From Methylobacterium sp. Leaf104 (GTDB lineage: Bacteria; Pseudomonadota; Alphaproteobacteria; Rhizobiales; Beijerinckiaceae), in assembly GCF_001422885.1 (NCBI RefSeq), contig NZ_LMMZ01000001.1, forward strand, positions 310,753 to 374,752: a stretch of 64,000 nucleotides of DNA, in the 5' to 3' direction. This document shows positions 45,428-53,581 of the stretch, piece after piece (positions within the stretch are counted from its first letter, which is position 1; every line of letters begins with the position of its first letter). Made by a program: the position numbers and the translations under genes. The notes below the pieces were generated by a model that was not told the DNA's origin, made no database searches, and worked only from the letters and a program-made list of their open reading frames with translations.

Positions 45428-46717
45428 CTAGGCCGCGGCCACTACCGGCACCTCGTCGACCCGTGTCGTGTAGCGTGGCGACCTCATCTCGAACTTCGTC
45501 GACCACTCGCGCCTCGGGGCGAACCCTGCCGCTCCCGGTACGACGGCCCCGCGCCCGAACCGCCGATTGCAGGCGTCGAGGGCCGCCATCAACGCCGCGC
45601 CCTGCTCGCGGTCGATCTGCCCAAGCCCCGGCAAGGCCCGCTGCGAGGCCGCCAGGGGCACGAGGTCTGTGGTGACGACTCCGGCCTTGGAATAGCGGTA
45701 CCCGTCCCTCCAGGTCTTCCGGACGCCGTGCAGGCAGGCCTTCACCAGCACACGCGTGTCGTTCGACGCCTCGGGCAGGGTCACCACTGACGAGACCGAC
45801 CGCTGCGGGCGGTCGCGGTCGTGCTCCGAGGTGTGGAAGAAGACCGTGACGTGATCGGTCCCCAGCCTCTCGCCGCGCAGCTTTTCCCCAAGCCTGGCGG
45901 CGTGCGCCGCAACCGCCTCCTCCATGGTTGTGAGATCCTCTACGCGGCTCGAAAAACTACGGGTGACAGCGCATCCCTTCCGGGTCGGGGCCAGCGTCTC
46001 CAGGTCGAGACATGCCTCGCCGCGGAGCTCCCGCACGAGGCGCTCACCGACCACGGTCATGGCCTTGCGCGCCACGCGTGTGTCGAGGTCGCGAACGTCG
46101 GCGGCGCTGTCACATCCGAGCGCCTCCAGCCGCCGGGTGCTGGCTGGCCCCACGCCCCAGATGTCTCCCACCGGCACCCGGATAATCCAGTGGTCGTACT
46201 GCTCCGGGTCGGTCAGGTCGCACACGCCGCCGAGCTCCGGGTTCTTCTTGGCGACGTGGTTGGCGAGCTTGGCGAGCGTCTTGGTGGGGCCGATCCCGAC
46301 GCAGGTGGGAATGCCCGTCCATGCCCGCACGGTCGCCCGCAGGTCACGGGCCAGGGTCCCGCGATCCGACTCGCGCACGTCGGAGATGTCGAGGAAGCTC
46401 TCGTCGATGGAGTACACCTCGATGCGGGGCGAGAAAGCCCGGTACACCGCGTTCACCCGGGCCGACATGTCGCCGTAGAGGGCGTAGTTCGAGGAGTAGA
46501 CCCGGACGCCCTGCTGGCGGCACATGTCCCGGATCTTGAACCAGGGCTCGCCCATGCGGATGCCGAGCGCCTTGGCCTCGTTGGTCCGGGCAATCGCGCA
46601 GCCGTCGTTGTTCGACAGCACGATCACCGGCAGGCGGGCCAGCCGCGCGTCGAAGACCCGCTCGCACGAGCAGTAGAAGCTGTTGCCGTCGGAGAGGGCG
46701 TAGGCCCGGGCGGTCAT
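45428..46717 (-). CDS. umuC: Y-family DNA polymerase V subunit UmuC
   Basis: A 429-residue error-prone polymerase for translesion synthesis. Catalytic motifs: ALSDGNSFYCSCERVFDARL (first aspartate), VIVLSNNDGCAIARTNEAK, and EVYSIDESFLDISD (the DE pair). A helix-hairpin-helix (GDIWGVGPASTRRLEALG) and the little-finger domain follow. Its ATG overlaps the umuD stop (ATGA). Together they form an SOS-controlled translesion unit; such pairs are frequent on mobile elements. Confidence 0.95.
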   Translation of the reverse strand: MTARAYALSDGNSFYCSCERVFDARLARLPVIVLSNNDGCAIARTNEAKALGIRMGEPWFKIRDMCRQQGVRVYSSNYALYGDMSARVNAVYRAFSPRIEVYSIDESFLDISDVRESDRGTLARDLRATVRAWTGIPTCVGIGPTKTLAKLANHVAKKNPELGGVCDLTDPEQYDHWIIRVPVGDIWGVGPASTRRLEALGCDSAADVRDLDTRVARKAMTVVGERLVRELRGEACLDLETLAPTRKGCAVTRSFSSRVEDLTTMEEAVAAHAARLGEKLRGERLGTDHVTVFFHTSEHDRDRPQRSVSSVVTLPEASNDTRVLVKACLHGVRKTWRDGYRYSKAGVVTTDLVPLAASQRALPGLGQIDREQGAALMAALDACNRRFGRGAVVPGAAGFAPRREWSTKFEMRSPRYTTRVDEVPVVAAA

Positions 46718-47142
46718 TCGCAGCGACGCCGGGCGCAGACGGAACCGGAGACGACGCCCCAGACCTCGACGAGGGCGTCCGGGGCCAGCCGGTACTCGGG
46801 AAAACGCGGATTGGCGAAATGCAGGGTGATGCGGGGACCCTGCCGCTTCCAGACCTTGAACGACCGCTCGCCGTCGATATCGACCACGACGATGTCGCCG
46901 TTGCGCGGGGTCAGCGACCGGTCGACCACCGCGAGGTCACCATCGAACAGGCGCGCCAGGATCATGCTGTCGCCGGCCACCCGGACCAGGAAGGTCGCAG
47001 GCCGGTTCACGATCAGCAGGCGCTGGAGATCGATCTCCTCCTCGATGAAGTCGTCGGCCGGGCTCGGGAAGCCGGCCCGGACAGGTCTGGCGAGAAGTGG
47101 AACCGGCATGGGGAAACCCATGGCGACGTCGATGATCTGCAT
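46714..47142 (-). CDS. umuD: UmuD-like S24 peptidase
   Basis: A 142-residue protein that RecA filaments activate to self-cleave, giving UmuD' for polymerase V. The cleavage site is A23-G24 in VRAGFPSPADDF. The catalytic dyad is S59 in VAGDSMI and K96 in RSFKVWKR, matching E. coli UmuD positions closely. A LexA box lies 23 bases before the ATG, and the gene is coupled to umuC. Confidence 0.95.
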   Translation of the reverse strand: MQIIDVAMGFPMPVPLLARPVRAGFPSPADDFIEEEIDLQRLLIVNRPATFLVRVAGDSMILARLFDGDLAVVDRSLTPRNGDIVVVDIDGERSFKVWKRQGPRITLHFANPRFPEYRLAPDALVEVWGVVSGSVCARRRCE

Positions 47143-47164
47143 GATGCTCCTCCGCTATGAATTG

Positions 47165-47179
47165 GAACAAAGGCAGAAC
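47165..47179 (-). promoter_or_regulatory. LexA (SOS) box of umuDC
   Basis: GAAC-AAAGGCA-GAAC is a perfect match to the alphaproteobacterial LexA site GAAC-N7-GAAC, which reads as a direct repeat. It is located just upstream of umuD. The rest of 47180-47483 holds no recognisable feature. Confidence 0.85.
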
Positions 47180-47483
47180 ACATTCCTCGGGTTCCGTATA
47201 GCTGCCACGCTTCGATAGCTCGGACGAAAGCGGCCGTGCCTGGTGCGATCCAAGGGGCGAGGCTGAGCTGCCTCGATTTCGCGCGTGGCCCTGCTCGCCG
47301 CACATCGTTGGCAAAATCGGGCGCTCCATTCGGACCGACAGTCCGGGCGAAAACCAAGGACCGTTTCACGTCCACGTGAGCCTCACAGGTCAGCGAGGTC
47401 GTTCGGGTGGCGCGACTCACTGCGACGGATCAACATCTCCCTGCACCGGGGTCGAACCAGCCCGGGGGACGCAAGGAGGCTGC

Positions 47484-48179
47484 ATGAGGACCGTCATGCT
47501 TCCGCTCATCCTCGGCGCCGCGGCCGCGGCCCTGATCCATTTCGCCTATCCGGCAGCGGCCGCTGCAGGGTGTCCGTCCTGTTACGGGTTCACGGACCTC
47601 GGTGACGGCATCTACGTCGAGGCCGACATGCCCGCGGACCGTCGTGAGGCGACAAAGACCACGGTCGAGGCCGCCCGTGCGCGGGTCAGGTCCTTCTACG
47701 GGGACCTACGCTCAAGCCCGCGCATCCTGCTGTGCGGGACAGATACCTGCTATCGGCCCCTCGGCGGCGGCTCCCGCGGCATCGCGCTCCTCGACCAGGC
47801 GCTGATCCTGTCGCCGCGCGGGAGCGACGTCATCATCGCCAGCCACGAACTCGCCCACGCCGAACTCCATCGACGCATCGGCGTCGCGGCGACGCTGTCA
47901 CGGTCGGTGCCGCAATGGTTCGACGAGGGCTTGGCCGTGGTCATCTCGGATGATCCACGCTACCTCGCCGTCGGTTCAAACCGCTGCCGTGCGGAGCCCG
48001 ATGGCGCCCTGCCGGCTTCCCGTGCGGCCTGGATCGAGACCGCGGACAGCGCCGGCCTCTACGCAAAGGCTGCCTGCCGGGTCAGCCAATGGCTCGACGC
48101 ACATGGCGGGTCGGCCGGCCTGCTGCGTCTCGTGGAGGGCGGGACTTTTCGGGAGCTTGAGTCGGCCAGGGGATCCTGA
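47484..48179 (+). CDS. Exported zinc metallopeptidase-like protein
   Basis: A 231-residue protein with a signal peptide (MRTVMLPLILGAAAAALIHF, cleavage near AAAA-GCPS). The mature part has HELAH in SHELAHAELHRRIG, with a downstream acidic helix WFDEGLAVVISDD, the pattern of peptidase MA (gluzincin-like) enzymes. Two cysteine pairs suggest disulfides in the periplasm. ATG at 47484 follows AAGGAGG. Confidence 0.75.
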   Translation: MRTVMLPLILGAAAAALIHFAYPAAAAAGCPSCYGFTDLGDGIYVEADMPADRREATKTTVEAARARVRSFYGDLRSSPRILLCGTDTCYRPLGGGSRGIALLDQALILSPRGSDVIIASHELAHAELHRRIGVAATLSRSVPQWFDEGLAVVISDDPRYLAVGSNRCRAEPDGALPASRAAWIETADSAGLYAKAACRVSQWLDAHGGSAGLLRLVEGGTFRELESARGS

Positions 48180-48376
48180 TCGTCCGGGAGGCGATGCTTC
48201 CTTGGCATCCGGGTCAAGGGTGGGATAGCCTGCCGCCAGGCCGATGCTGCCTGCCGCTCGCCCCGGGAACGGGATGGTGAAAGCATCGCGTACGACCACC
48301 CCCACCCGTGTCCCTGACCGGCGCCGGGTCGGCAATGCGGGCACCGACGATCCCACGCCGGCTTGGGGAGAGCACC

Positions 48377-48949
48377 ATGACGACCGTCGATCAGGCCACG
48401 GCCATGGCCAAGCGGCTGCGCGCTTCGATGGCCACGCGCGACCTCGCCGTCCCGCACGCGACCGCCCTCGAACTCGTCGCCGCCAGCCTCGGCCACGAGG
48501 ACTGGAACACCGCCTGCGCCGCCCTCGAACGAACCGCGGATGACGTCATCCGCTTCCCGGAGGCAATCCCGATCCTGCGTATCTTCGACGAGGCCAAGGC
48601 GCGCGAGTTCTATTGCGGCTTCCTCGGGTTCGCCCCCGGCTTCGACCACCGCTTCGAGCCGGACATACCGCTCTACATGGAGGTCGCCCGCGCAGGGCTG
48701 CGGCTGCACCTGTCCGAGCATCACGGCGACGCCAGCCCCGGCTCGACCGTGTTCGTGCGGATGCGGGGCATCCATGCCTTCCACCGCGAACTGATGGACA
48801 GGCGCTACGGCTATGCCCGGCCCGGCATCGAGCAGGCTCCCTGGGGCGACGTGCTGGAAGTCGCCGACCCCTTCGGCAACCGGTTGCGGTTCTGCCAGCA
48901 TCGCGACGAGGGGGCCGGGCACAGGCCGGGCCGATCCGCCATCGGCTGA
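48377..48949 (+). CDS. VOC/glyoxalase superfamily protein with N-terminal accessory domain
   Basis: A 190-residue protein. Residues 1-60 (MTTVDQATAMAKRLRASMAT, then LGHEDWNTACAAL) form a helical glyoxalase-associated domain. The rest is a VOC domain resembling bleomycin-resistance proteins: FDEAKAREFYCGFLGF, metal-site-like H and E in HLSEHHGD and DVLEVADPFGNRLRFC. It may bind or inactivate a small molecule. ATG at 48377 follows GGGGAG. Confidence 0.75.
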   Translation: MTTVDQATAMAKRLRASMATRDLAVPHATALELVAASLGHEDWNTACAALERTADDVIRFPEAIPILRIFDEAKAREFYCGFLGFAPGFDHRFEPDIPLYMEVARAGLRLHLSEHHGDASPGSTVFVRMRGIHAFHRELMDRRYGYARPGIEQAPWGDVLEVADPFGNRLRFCQHRDEGAGHRPGRSAIG

Positions 48950-49138
48950 GAGGATGAGGATGGCGATGGCCGTCGGGATCCCATGACTAAAGGCGCTCAT
49001 CACCACCCTGGCGTCCGTCGGTTCGGCGCCGCACTTCCACCGCACGGCCTTCCGAACTCCGTGCAAGACCTTCGCGACGCTGGTGGCGGCTCCCGAGCAT
49101 GTCCTGCGCGTTGTCAGCGGTAAGAAGGAGGACGTTTC

Positions 49139-49300
49139 ATGGGCGACGACAAGGACAGAACCGACGAAGCGCCGGCGCCGACCGAGGACCTTGGCTTGCC
49201 GACGCCGCCGAGCCCGGGGCGACTACCGCCGCCCCACCTGCCGCCGCCTCCGGAAGACGACGCCCCGTCCGACGAACCTATCCCAAGCGGACGGGGGTGA
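49139..49300 (+). CDS. Small acidic proline-rich protein
   Basis: A 53-residue ORF: MGDDKDRTDEAPAPTEDLG, then a run rich in Pro and ending IPSGRG. AAGAAGGAGG lies six bases upstream of ATG, which supports translation. It is probably disordered. A second proline-rich ORF of similar size occurs at 51152-51301. Confidence 0.5.
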   Translation: MGDDKDRTDEAPAPTEDLGLPTPPSPGRLPPPHLPPPPEDDAPSDEPIPSGRG

Positions 49301-49337
49301 GCCGATCCGACCCGACCGACCGCTGGGCGAGACCTCG

Positions 49338-49787
49338 CTAGGGACGGGCGGGGCGACCATTTCGGACGGCAAGCCGCCAGTAGACGGCGCCTCCCACCGC
49401 TCCGGCTACCGCGACCTGGACGGGCCGGTCGAAGTAGCCGGGGGCGAACAGGCGCCCGAGCATCAGGCCGACGCCACAGCCGCAGGCCACGTGGATGGCC
49501 GGGTGGCGCAACCCCAAACGCACGGAGAAGGCCAGGCACAGGAGGAAGGCCGGCAGCGCGGTGACGGTCACGTACAGCATGATCATGACGAGCATGATGG
49601 CCAGCGAGATCCAGTCGAAGGGAAGGACGGGCTCGGGAAGGGGTGGCAGGGGGGGCTCGAACTTCCGCTCCACCGCGTCGATCAGCGTGAGTACCGATAC
49701 CGACGCCGCGACGGCCGCGAGATAGCTGCCCAGAACTCGCACGACGGGATCTTCGGACGTATCGGGCCTGGCGGGTCTCGGCGTCAC
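49338..49787 (-). CDS. Small membrane protein
   Basis: A 149-residue protein with about four membrane segments, such as ISLAIMLVMIMLYVTVTALP and VAVAGAVGGAVYWRLAV, and a proline-rich segment EPPLPPLPEPVLP between the first two. GTG at 49787 is preferred because a longer frame would overlap the divergent gene. No family is recognised. Confidence 0.6.
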   Translation of the reverse strand: MTPRPARPDTSEDPVVRVLGSYLAAVAASVSVLTLIDAVERKFEPPLPPLPEPVLPFDWISLAIMLVMIMLYVTVTALPAFLLCLAFSVRLGLRHPAIHVACGCGVGLMLGRLFAPGYFDRPVQVAVAGAVGGAVYWRLAVRNGRPARP

Positions 49788-49902
49788 GGCCAGCTCCGGT
49801 TGGTTCAGAGGTCGAAGCGTAGCCCGCCCGTTACGACCGGCAAAGCGTCGGGCACGGTAGCATCGTGCCGTGCCGGCAATCCTGTCCGAGGAGGGACCCG
49901 CG

Positions 49903-50307
49903 ATGAGACATGCCTGGCTAGCCGTCCTGCTATTTTGGTCCACGGCTGCGAGGTCGGAGGTGCCATCGATCTGCGCGGACGCCCCAAACCAGGCCGAAGG
50001 GACGCTCTGTGCCAAGCGGAAGCTGGAGGCGGCCGAGGCCGGCATGGCGCGGGCACGGGATGCCCTCCAGGCCAAACTCGACCCCGTCGGACGGCGCAAC
50101 CTCGACCTCGCTCAGCAGGCATGGCGCCGGTTTCGCGACCTCGAATGCCATCTGGAGACCGGCTACGATGCCGACAATCTCGACCGGAACGGGACGATCA
50201 TGCCGATGCTCCTCGGCGAGTGTGCGACGGCCCTGACCGAGCGCCGGGCTCGCGACCTGACGGACCAGATGGCCTGTCCGGGCGGAGACCTGTCATGCGA
50301 GCGATAG
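49903..50307 (+). CDS. LprI-like exported protein (DUF1311)
   Basis: A 134-residue protein with a signal peptide (MRHAWLAVLLFWSTAARS) and a lysozyme-inhibitor LprI-type domain: NQAEGTLCAKRKLEAAEAGM, then LDLAQQAWRRFRDLEC. The four cysteines are typical. It would act in the periplasm. ATG at 49903 follows GAGGAGGGA. It overlaps the next gene, a second LprI-like protein. Confidence 0.75.
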   Translation: MRHAWLAVLLFWSTAARSEVPSICADAPNQAEGTLCAKRKLEAAEAGMARARDALQAKLDPVGRRNLDLAQQAWRRFRDLECHLETGYDADNLDRNGTIMPMLLGECATALTERRARDLTDQMACPGGDLSCER

Positions 50308-50981
50308 GCGGACCCGGACAGGCAGCCGCCTACATCGCGACCTTGCTCGCGTCGGCCATCCTCCAGTCGTCGGCCCTGGCCGCGAGCTTCGATTGCGCCG
50401 GGGCTTCGACCACGATGGAACAGCTCGTCTGCGGAGATGCCGCGCTCGACGCGCGCGACGAGATGATGACGACGCTGTACGCGGCCACGTTGAAGGCGAA
50501 TAGGCGCGAGGCCGTCGACACGAGGCAACGGGCCTGGCTGAGGACGGCGCAGGCATGCAGGACGGTCGCCTGTCTGGGCGAAGCTTACGACGGTCGAAAC
50601 GCCGAACTTCAAAGGTCGGAAGGAGGCGCCGCGGCGGGGACGGACTACTTCTCCGATGAGCCAGAGGGAAACCACGGAACCCTTAATGTCGTGGGTCCGC
50701 TTCACGGCTTCGCCAGCGTGTCGCTGACATCGACCTTTGTCGGGGCAGGTGGCGAAGCATCGGGCGACGTCTACGCTGCAGGTACGGAAGCCTTTTTGGA
50801 CCTGCGGAACGGCCGTGCCGTCAGTGCGAGGAACGGCTGCCGGCTGACCTACGAGCGCCTCGACGCGGACCGGTGGAATGTCGGCCAAGACGGCACCTGC
50901 GATCTGCCCGGCGGCACGACTTTCGCGGGCATCTACCATCGGCTTCCGACGAAGCCCGAAACGGCAGGCGGCTCGCCTTGA
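50295..50981 (+). CDS. Second LprI-like exported protein with C-terminal extension
   Basis: A 228-residue protein. It starts at ATG 50295, inside the 3' end of the preceding gene (13-base overlap). A signal peptide is followed by a DUF1311/LprI domain (FDCAGASTTMEQLVCGDAAL, LDARDEMMTTLYAATLK, RAWLRTAQACRTVACL). The last ~110 residues are a beta-rich extension (GTLNVVGPLHGFASVSLTST) not in the first protein. The pair arose by duplication of the LprI domain or was assembled as a unit. Confidence 0.75.
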   Translation: MRAIGGPGQAAAYIATLLASAILQSSALAASFDCAGASTTMEQLVCGDAALDARDEMMTTLYAATLKANRREAVDTRQRAWLRTAQACRTVACLGEAYDGRNAELQRSEGGAAAGTDYFSDEPEGNHGTLNVVGPLHGFASVSLTSTFVGAGGEASGDVYAAGTEAFLDLRNGRAVSARNGCRLTYERLDADRWNVGQDGTCDLPGGTTFAGIYHRLPTKPETAGGSP

Positions 50982-51151
50982 TGGGCGACGACAGGCCGAT
51001 GAATCGTGCGCTTATGAATCGAACGCAGCGGAGGTCTTTGGCAACCACCGCCGCGCTTGCTCACCCCGCCCATCTTGAGCGAGGCCGCGACAGGGCAGGG
51101 GCTGTCCTGAATTCCATCCCAAGAGCGGCTCTTGCTAAAGGATACGCGGCG

Positions 51152-51301
51152 TCAGCGCACTTCGATGGGCCCAGGTGGCTGGGGAGCCGGTGGCTCGACG
51201 GGTGGATCGATCTCAGGCGTCTGGGGCTCAGGAGCCGGGTCGCCGATAGGCGGCAGAGGATCGTCGCCTGGGCGCGGAGTGTCCGACTGCATTCGTCTCA
51301 T
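51152..51301 (-). CDS. Small proline-rich protein
   Basis: A 49-residue ORF: MRRMQSDTPRPGDDPLPP, followed by repeated Pro/Glu/Asp and ending GPIEVR. GAAGAGGA lies directly before ATG. It resembles in composition the ORF at 49139. The rest of 50982-51498 has a 10-base inverted repeat GATGGTCCCG (51357-51366) / CGGGACCATC (51389-51398) and no other supported gene. Confidence 0.45.
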   Translation of the reverse strand: MRRMQSDTPRPGDDPLPPIGDPAPEPQTPEIDPPVEPPAPQPPGPIEVR

Positions 51302-51498
51302 TCCTCTTCATCCGGGACCGTCAGAGCGGCAACCCTGGCTAACGTGCGACGTGCGCGATGGTCCCGCCATCGGTCGCATGGCTAGGGACGGGACCATCGG
51401 GCGATGGAGGATCGATGTCGGGCAGCGCCGTCATCGGACCGATCACGTCGAACCCAAGCAAACCGACCGAATGCGATTGGCTGGCCGGGACGCCTGGG

Positions 51499-51771
51499 TC
51501 AGCGACGGCAGCGACCGCCGGGTCCGCGGTAGAGACCCGGAGGACATCCGCGGGGTGCGCCGGTCAAGGCACGCCTGATATCGCCCCGGGGGCCGCGGTT
51601 GAGACGGCATCCGCCGAACGGGCCGCGATGGGCGCCGAACCCGCATCCGGCGCGCGCCAGTACGATGGGCGCATCGAGACCGGCCGGGCCGGGCGCAATC
51701 GGCAGTGCCTGGGCTTGGCCGACGGCGAACAGCGCCGCGGAGGCGGCGACGACGAGACCGGTGAGCTTCAT
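51499..51771 (-). CDS. Small secreted GCG-type protein
   Basis: A 90-residue protein with a signal peptide (MKLTGLVVAASAALFAVGQA, cleavage at QALA region). A glycine/arginine-rich mature part contains AGCGFGAHRGPFGGCRLN and ends GCPPGLYRGPGGRCRR. This repeated GCG-x-HRGPxGGCR pattern is common in small exported proteins of Methylobacterium. The function is unknown. Confidence 0.65.
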   Translation of the reverse strand: MKLTGLVVAASAALFAVGQAQALPIAPGPAGLDAPIVLARAGCGFGAHRGPFGGCRLNRGPRGDIRRALTGAPRGCPPGLYRGPGGRCRR

Positions 51772-51854
51772 GGGGATTCCTTTGTGATGAGGTGACCGGA
51801 CACGCCTTCCGGTCGCCGTGTCATGGTGATGGGATGGGGCGGCATCGCCACCGT

Positions 51855-52259
51855 TCACTTGCACCGGCAGGGCCGTTCCGCCCGCGTGACGTGGCCATCG
51901 TGGTCCGCATCGAGACGTGCGAAGCGCTTGGCGAAGACCGCGTCGATCTCCTCGGCCATGACGTACCCGTCGCCGTTCGTGTCGAGGCGCCGGAAGCGTT
52001 TCACCGGATCGGCCGGCCCCTTCCCGGGATGGGCGGCCCACCAGGCCGTCCACTCCGCCTCGCTGATACGCCCGTCATGATCCGCGTCGGCCTTCATCAG
52101 GCGCGTCCGATGCCGGGCCTGGAACGTCGCCAGGTCGACGCCATCGGCCTTGGCGTCGGCTCGCGCCGGCGCCGTTGCCGATGGTTCCGGCGTCTGGGCG
52201 AGGGCGGCGGACGCCGAGAGGAAGGCCGCGAGGGTGAGGCAGAGGGTTCGCCGTGCCAT
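51855..52259 (-). CDS. Exported EF-hand calcium-binding protein
   Basis: A 134-residue protein with a signal peptide (MARRTLCLTLAAFLSASAALA) and three EF-hand loops: DADHDGRISEAE, DTNGDGYVMAEE and DADHDGHVTRAE. All loops keep the calcium ligands at positions 1, 3, 5 and 12. It is probably a periplasmic calcium or lanthanide buffer or sensor; the metal is inferred only from the loop type. It lies among other small secreted genes read in the same direction. Confidence 0.85.
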   Translation of the reverse strand: MARRTLCLTLAAFLSASAALAQTPEPSATAPARADAKADGVDLATFQARHRTRLMKADADHDGRISEAEWTAWWAAHPGKGPADPVKRFRRLDTNGDGYVMAEEIDAVFAKRFARLDADHDGHVTRAERPCRCK

Positions 52260-52340
52260 GGAACGACATCCGTGATGGTGGGATCGGGCGGGATCGCACC
52301 GGACGGCGCGATCCCGCGGCCTCAAGCCGGATCGGCTCGG

Positions 52341-52673
52341 TCACCAGCGGTGGTGCCAGCCCACATGCCGGTAGCCTCCCCAACGGTGCCAGCGCGGACC
52401 GCCCCAGCCGATCCGACGGGGCCCGTAGAAGCGAGGACCGTAGAAGCGGGGGCCATAGACGACCGGCCGCACGACGTAGGGGGCGTAGACGACCCTCGGA
52501 CCGAGGTTGGGGCGGCAGAAGCCGTAGAGCCCGCGGTGGAAGCCGAGGCCGCAGCCGTCGCGGGCTTCCGCCGTTCCGGCCGTGGCCAGCGGCGCCGCGA
52601 GGCCCGCGGCCAGGAGCGCCGCCGGAAGCAGGCGCTTCAGTCCGGTGGAGGCGATGTCCGTCAGACCCGTCAT
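52341..52673 (-). CDS. Small secreted GCG-type protein, Trp/His/Tyr-rich tail
   Basis: A 110-residue protein with a signal peptide ending at TAEA. The mature N terminus is RDGCGLGFHRGLYGFCRPN, the same motif as the protein at 51499. The tail is repetitive with YGPRFYGPRFYGPRR and ends in alternating W, H, G and R residues. The function is unknown; it could bind metal or coat a surface. Confidence 0.65.
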   Translation of the reverse strand: MTGLTDIASTGLKRLLPAALLAAGLAAPLATAGTAEARDGCGLGFHRGLYGFCRPNLGPRVVYAPYVVRPVVYGPRFYGPRFYGPRRIGWGGPRWHRWGGYRHVGWHHRW

Positions 52674-52846
52674 TGCAGGTTCTCCCTGGTGGGTGATTGC
52701 GATGGGGGGAGATTGCCCGCGCCCTGTCGCAGGGATTTGTCGCCAGATCACGATTGTGTCGCGGACGGTCGCGGAGCCGGGCGGCCTGACACACGTTGCG
52801 ACAACTTCATCGAGAGACGGAGATCGCGCCGGGGTACGACCGGCGG

Positions 52847-53581
52847 ATGGGACACGCAGCCATGGACCACGCCCACGTGCTGGTGGTCGACGACCACCGC
52901 GACATCCGCGATCCGCTCGCGGCCTACCTCAAGCGGCATGATCTGCGGGTCAGCGTCGCCGCCGACGCGGCCGCTGCCCGTGCCGTGCTTTCGGGCTCGG
53001 CCATCGACCTCGTCATCCTCGACGTGATGATGCCCGGCGAGGACGGGCTCTCGCTCTGCCGTCACATCCGCGAGGTCCTCGACACCCCGGTCATCCTGCT
53101 GACCGCCCTGGCGGAACAGACCGACCGCATCGTCGGCCTGGAGATCGGCGCGGACGACTACGTCACGAAGCCGTTCGATCCGCGCGAGCTCCTGGCCCGG
53201 GTCAAGAACCTCCTGCGCCGCGCCCGGGCGCTTCCCCGCGCCCGCGATATCGCCGACGGCAGCCGCCTCGCCTTCGACCGTTGGGTATTCGACACCGACC
53301 GGCGCGAGCTCGTCGACGCGGCGGGCGGGGCGGTGGCCCTCAGCACCGCCGAGTTCCGCCTGCTCTGCGCCCTCACGAACCACCCCCGCATCATCCTCTC
53401 GCGCGATCAGCTCCTCGACCTCACCAAGGGCCGGTCCGCCGACGGGTTCGACCGCAGCATCGACAACCAGGTCAGCCGGCTTCGGCGCAAGCTGGAGCGC
53501 GATCCGGCACAGCCACAACTGATCAAGACCGTCTGGGGCGGCGGCTACGTCCTCGCCTCCGATGTGAGGACGGTGTCGTGA
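52847..53581 (+). CDS. OmpR-family response regulator
   Basis: A ~244-residue regulator with a receiver domain (VLVVDDHRDIRDPL; phosphoacceptor aspartate in LVILDVMMPGEDG; lysine in DDYVTKPFDPRELL) and a winged-helix DNA-binding domain (LSTAEFRLLCALTNHPRIIL then DNQVSRLRRKLERDP). The start is ATG 52847 or 52862. Its TGA overlaps the GTG start of the kinase gene, so the pair is co-translated. It is divergent from the small secreted genes, which might be targets. Confidence 0.93.
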   Translation: MGHAAMDHAHVLVVDDHRDIRDPLAAYLKRHDLRVSVAADAAAARAVLSGSAIDLVILDVMMPGEDGLSLCRHIREVLDTPVILLTALAEQTDRIVGLEIGADDYVTKPFDPRELLARVKNLLRRARALPRARDIADGSRLAFDRWVFDTDRRELVDAAGGAVALSTAEFRLLCALTNHPRIILSRDQLLDLTKGRSADGFDRSIDNQVSRLRRKLERDPAQPQLIKTVWGGGYVLASDVRTVS

